From JBOGEB01 sp050743125 (GTDB lineage: Bacteria > Actinomycetota > Nitriliruptoria > Euzebyales > Egibacteraceae): a DNA stretch of 26,066 bases. Below are positions 24,997 through 26,066 of this stretch, in pieces. The stretch's first letter is position 1; every line of letters begins with the position of its first letter. The position numbers were made by a program, and so were the translations under genes. The DNA is taken from NCBI GenBank assembly GCA_050743125.1, contig JBOGEB010000044.1:1-26066 (forward strand). Reading direction: 5' to 3'. The notes beneath the pieces are model-generated. The model did no database searches, was not told where the DNA came from, and saw nothing but the letters and a program-made list of their open reading frames with translations.

Positions 24997-26066
24997 CTAG
25001 GAGGGTCGGCAGAAAGTGATCTTGTGGAGCGCCGGGGTGCGGCGGTGAGCAGCGGGGTCACGGGGCGCTTGCGTGGCGTTTCGGGGGTTTGGGGTCCCCT
25101 GAGGACTGTGGGATCGCCCTGGGGCCGTGCGAGAGGCCGCAGACAGCCTGAAAGACGCTGGCGGGGGCCTGCGTTGCCGAGCGCGCCGAGCGCGCCCAGC
25201 CGGGCGAAGTCCGCCGCGGTGGCCGCGAGCAGCGCCTGCAGCCGGGTCTTGCGTCTGCCTCGACACCGGGCCTGGCGCATCCCCAGCCGCTGCAGATGCG
25301 CGATCCTGCGCTCCACCTTCGGGCGGCGGCACAGCAAAGCCTTCGTCTCGGGCTGGTCCTGGGCGACGCGGGCGGCGGCGGTCCGCCGCTCGTGACGGCC
25401 CACGATCGCTGCGCGGCCCCGGCCCCTTCACGCAGCGGGCGCGAAACGGACACGTCGCGCACGTGTCGGGGTCGAAGGCGAACCGCAGAGCCTCCCGGCG
25501 CTTGTGGTCTTTGACCGGCCGCGCGTCTGTCGTCGTCTGGCCGGCCGGGCAGGTCACCGCGCCGTGCCCGCCGGCGTCCAAGTCGATCGCGAAGTCCGTT
25601 TTGGGGTGACGCCCGGCGTTGCTGACCGGGCGGCGCCTCGGCGGCCAGCTCCACGCCGGCGGCCTCGACCGCCTCGCGGACGTCGCCGTCAGAGCAGACC
25701 ATGCCGCGCCCAACAGCCCGCCCAAATCGACCCCGTCGACCTGTTGGGCCTGGGCGGCCAACGGCGCCCCCCCGTCGCCGTCACCGGCGTTGCCGTCACG
25801 CACGTCCACACCCAAGACCAACTCGGAGCCCTCGTCGGCCGTCACGTCCAACTTGTGCCCGTCGAGCCGGCGCGAGGAAGACTTGCGGCCGTGCCGCATC
25901 TCCGGATCGGAGTGCGAGACGACCCGATCCTCGGCCACCCCCTGGCGGATCGTGGGCTGGCCGTCGACACCCTCCTCGGCGTCCTGGTCCACGACCTGAT
26001 CGGGCAGCCCGGCCAACTCGACCACCGCCGCGTCGTCGATCCCGGCCACAGCTTGGCGCAGCTCGC
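24997..26066 (-). pseudogene. IS1182-family transposase, broken, runs off window
   Basis: Recognisable IS1182 transposase sequence enters at the window edge (GIDDAAVVELAGLPDQVVDQ, VVSHSDPEMRHGRKSSSRRL, DGHKLDVTADEGSELVLGVD). The frame changes near 25700 (VCSDGDVREAVEAAGVELAA), returns near 25630 (NAGRHPKTDFAIDLDAG, VTCPAGQTTTDARPVKDHKR, CATCPFRARCV), and changes again near 25410 (QPETKALLCRRPKVERRIAH, RRKTRLQALLAATAADFARL). The product would end near 25130-25150. The element end may be the GGGTCGGCAGAAAGTGATCTTG sequence at about 25004; this boundary is a guess. The N-terminus lies outside the window. Three frameshifts make it inactive. Confidence 0.85.

Noticed and set aside
16414..26066. 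CRISPR array or phage attachment repeat
   Set aside because: No regularly spaced repeats were seen, and no second copy of the tRNA 3' end was found by eye.

Overview
The window looks like chromosomal DNA from a high-GC Actinomycetota bacterium. RpoC begins with the actinobacterial-type MLDVNNFDELRIGLA, RpoB carries the SQLSQFMDQ...HKRRLSALGPGG core in its actinobacterial form, core genes use GTG/TTG starts and strong AGGAGG-like ribosome sites, and the insertion sequences (ISL3, ISKra4, IS3-like, IS1182) are families common in that phylum. I cannot name a genus.

Region 1 (1-9,340, minus strand) is the ribosomal stalk/RNA polymerase operon, transcribed rplJ > rplL > rpoB > rpoC. Every junction holds a strong inverted repeat: a terminator-like palindrome with a T-rich tail before rplJ, a 17-bp stem between rplJ and rplL, a 36-bp perfect palindrome between rplL and rpoB, a stem between rpoB and rpoC, and a 19-bp perfect stem after rpoC. 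A well-formed TTGAAA-17-TACACT promoter sits after the rplL-rpoB palindrome, so rpoBC probably has its own transcription start. The usual upstream neighbours rplK/rplA are absent; leuS is divergent instead.

Region 2 (9,342-16,486) holds leuS (plus), a full-length tricorn-type protease (minus, convergent with leuS) and a tRNA-Ala(GGC). Both leuS and the tricorn gene have a TANNNT hexamer 6-7 nt before the start codon, as in leaderless actinobacterial genes.

Region 3 (16,487-26,066) is accessory DNA starting right after the tRNA. A two-gene minus-strand operon encodes a 738-aa protein of unknown family, ending in a coiled coil and two membrane helices, plus a GNAT acetyltransferase; the genes overlap by ATGA. 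A third, upstream gene appears to have been cut by an ISL3-type element, leaving only its C-terminal codons, which also overlap by ATGA. Then comes a graveyard of broken insertion sequences: ISL3 fragment, ISKra4 transposase with three frameshifts, IS3-like orfA/orfB, a head-on truncated IS3 orfA, and a frameshifted IS1182 transposase running off the window. Among them sit a frameshifted HicB-type antitoxin and an apparently intact vapBC toxin-antitoxin pair with its own promoter and repeated CGTAC motifs.

The best candidate for an undescribed system is the membrane coiled-coil protein/GNAT operon with its truncated third member (17,079-20,232). Its function cannot be assigned from sequence alone.
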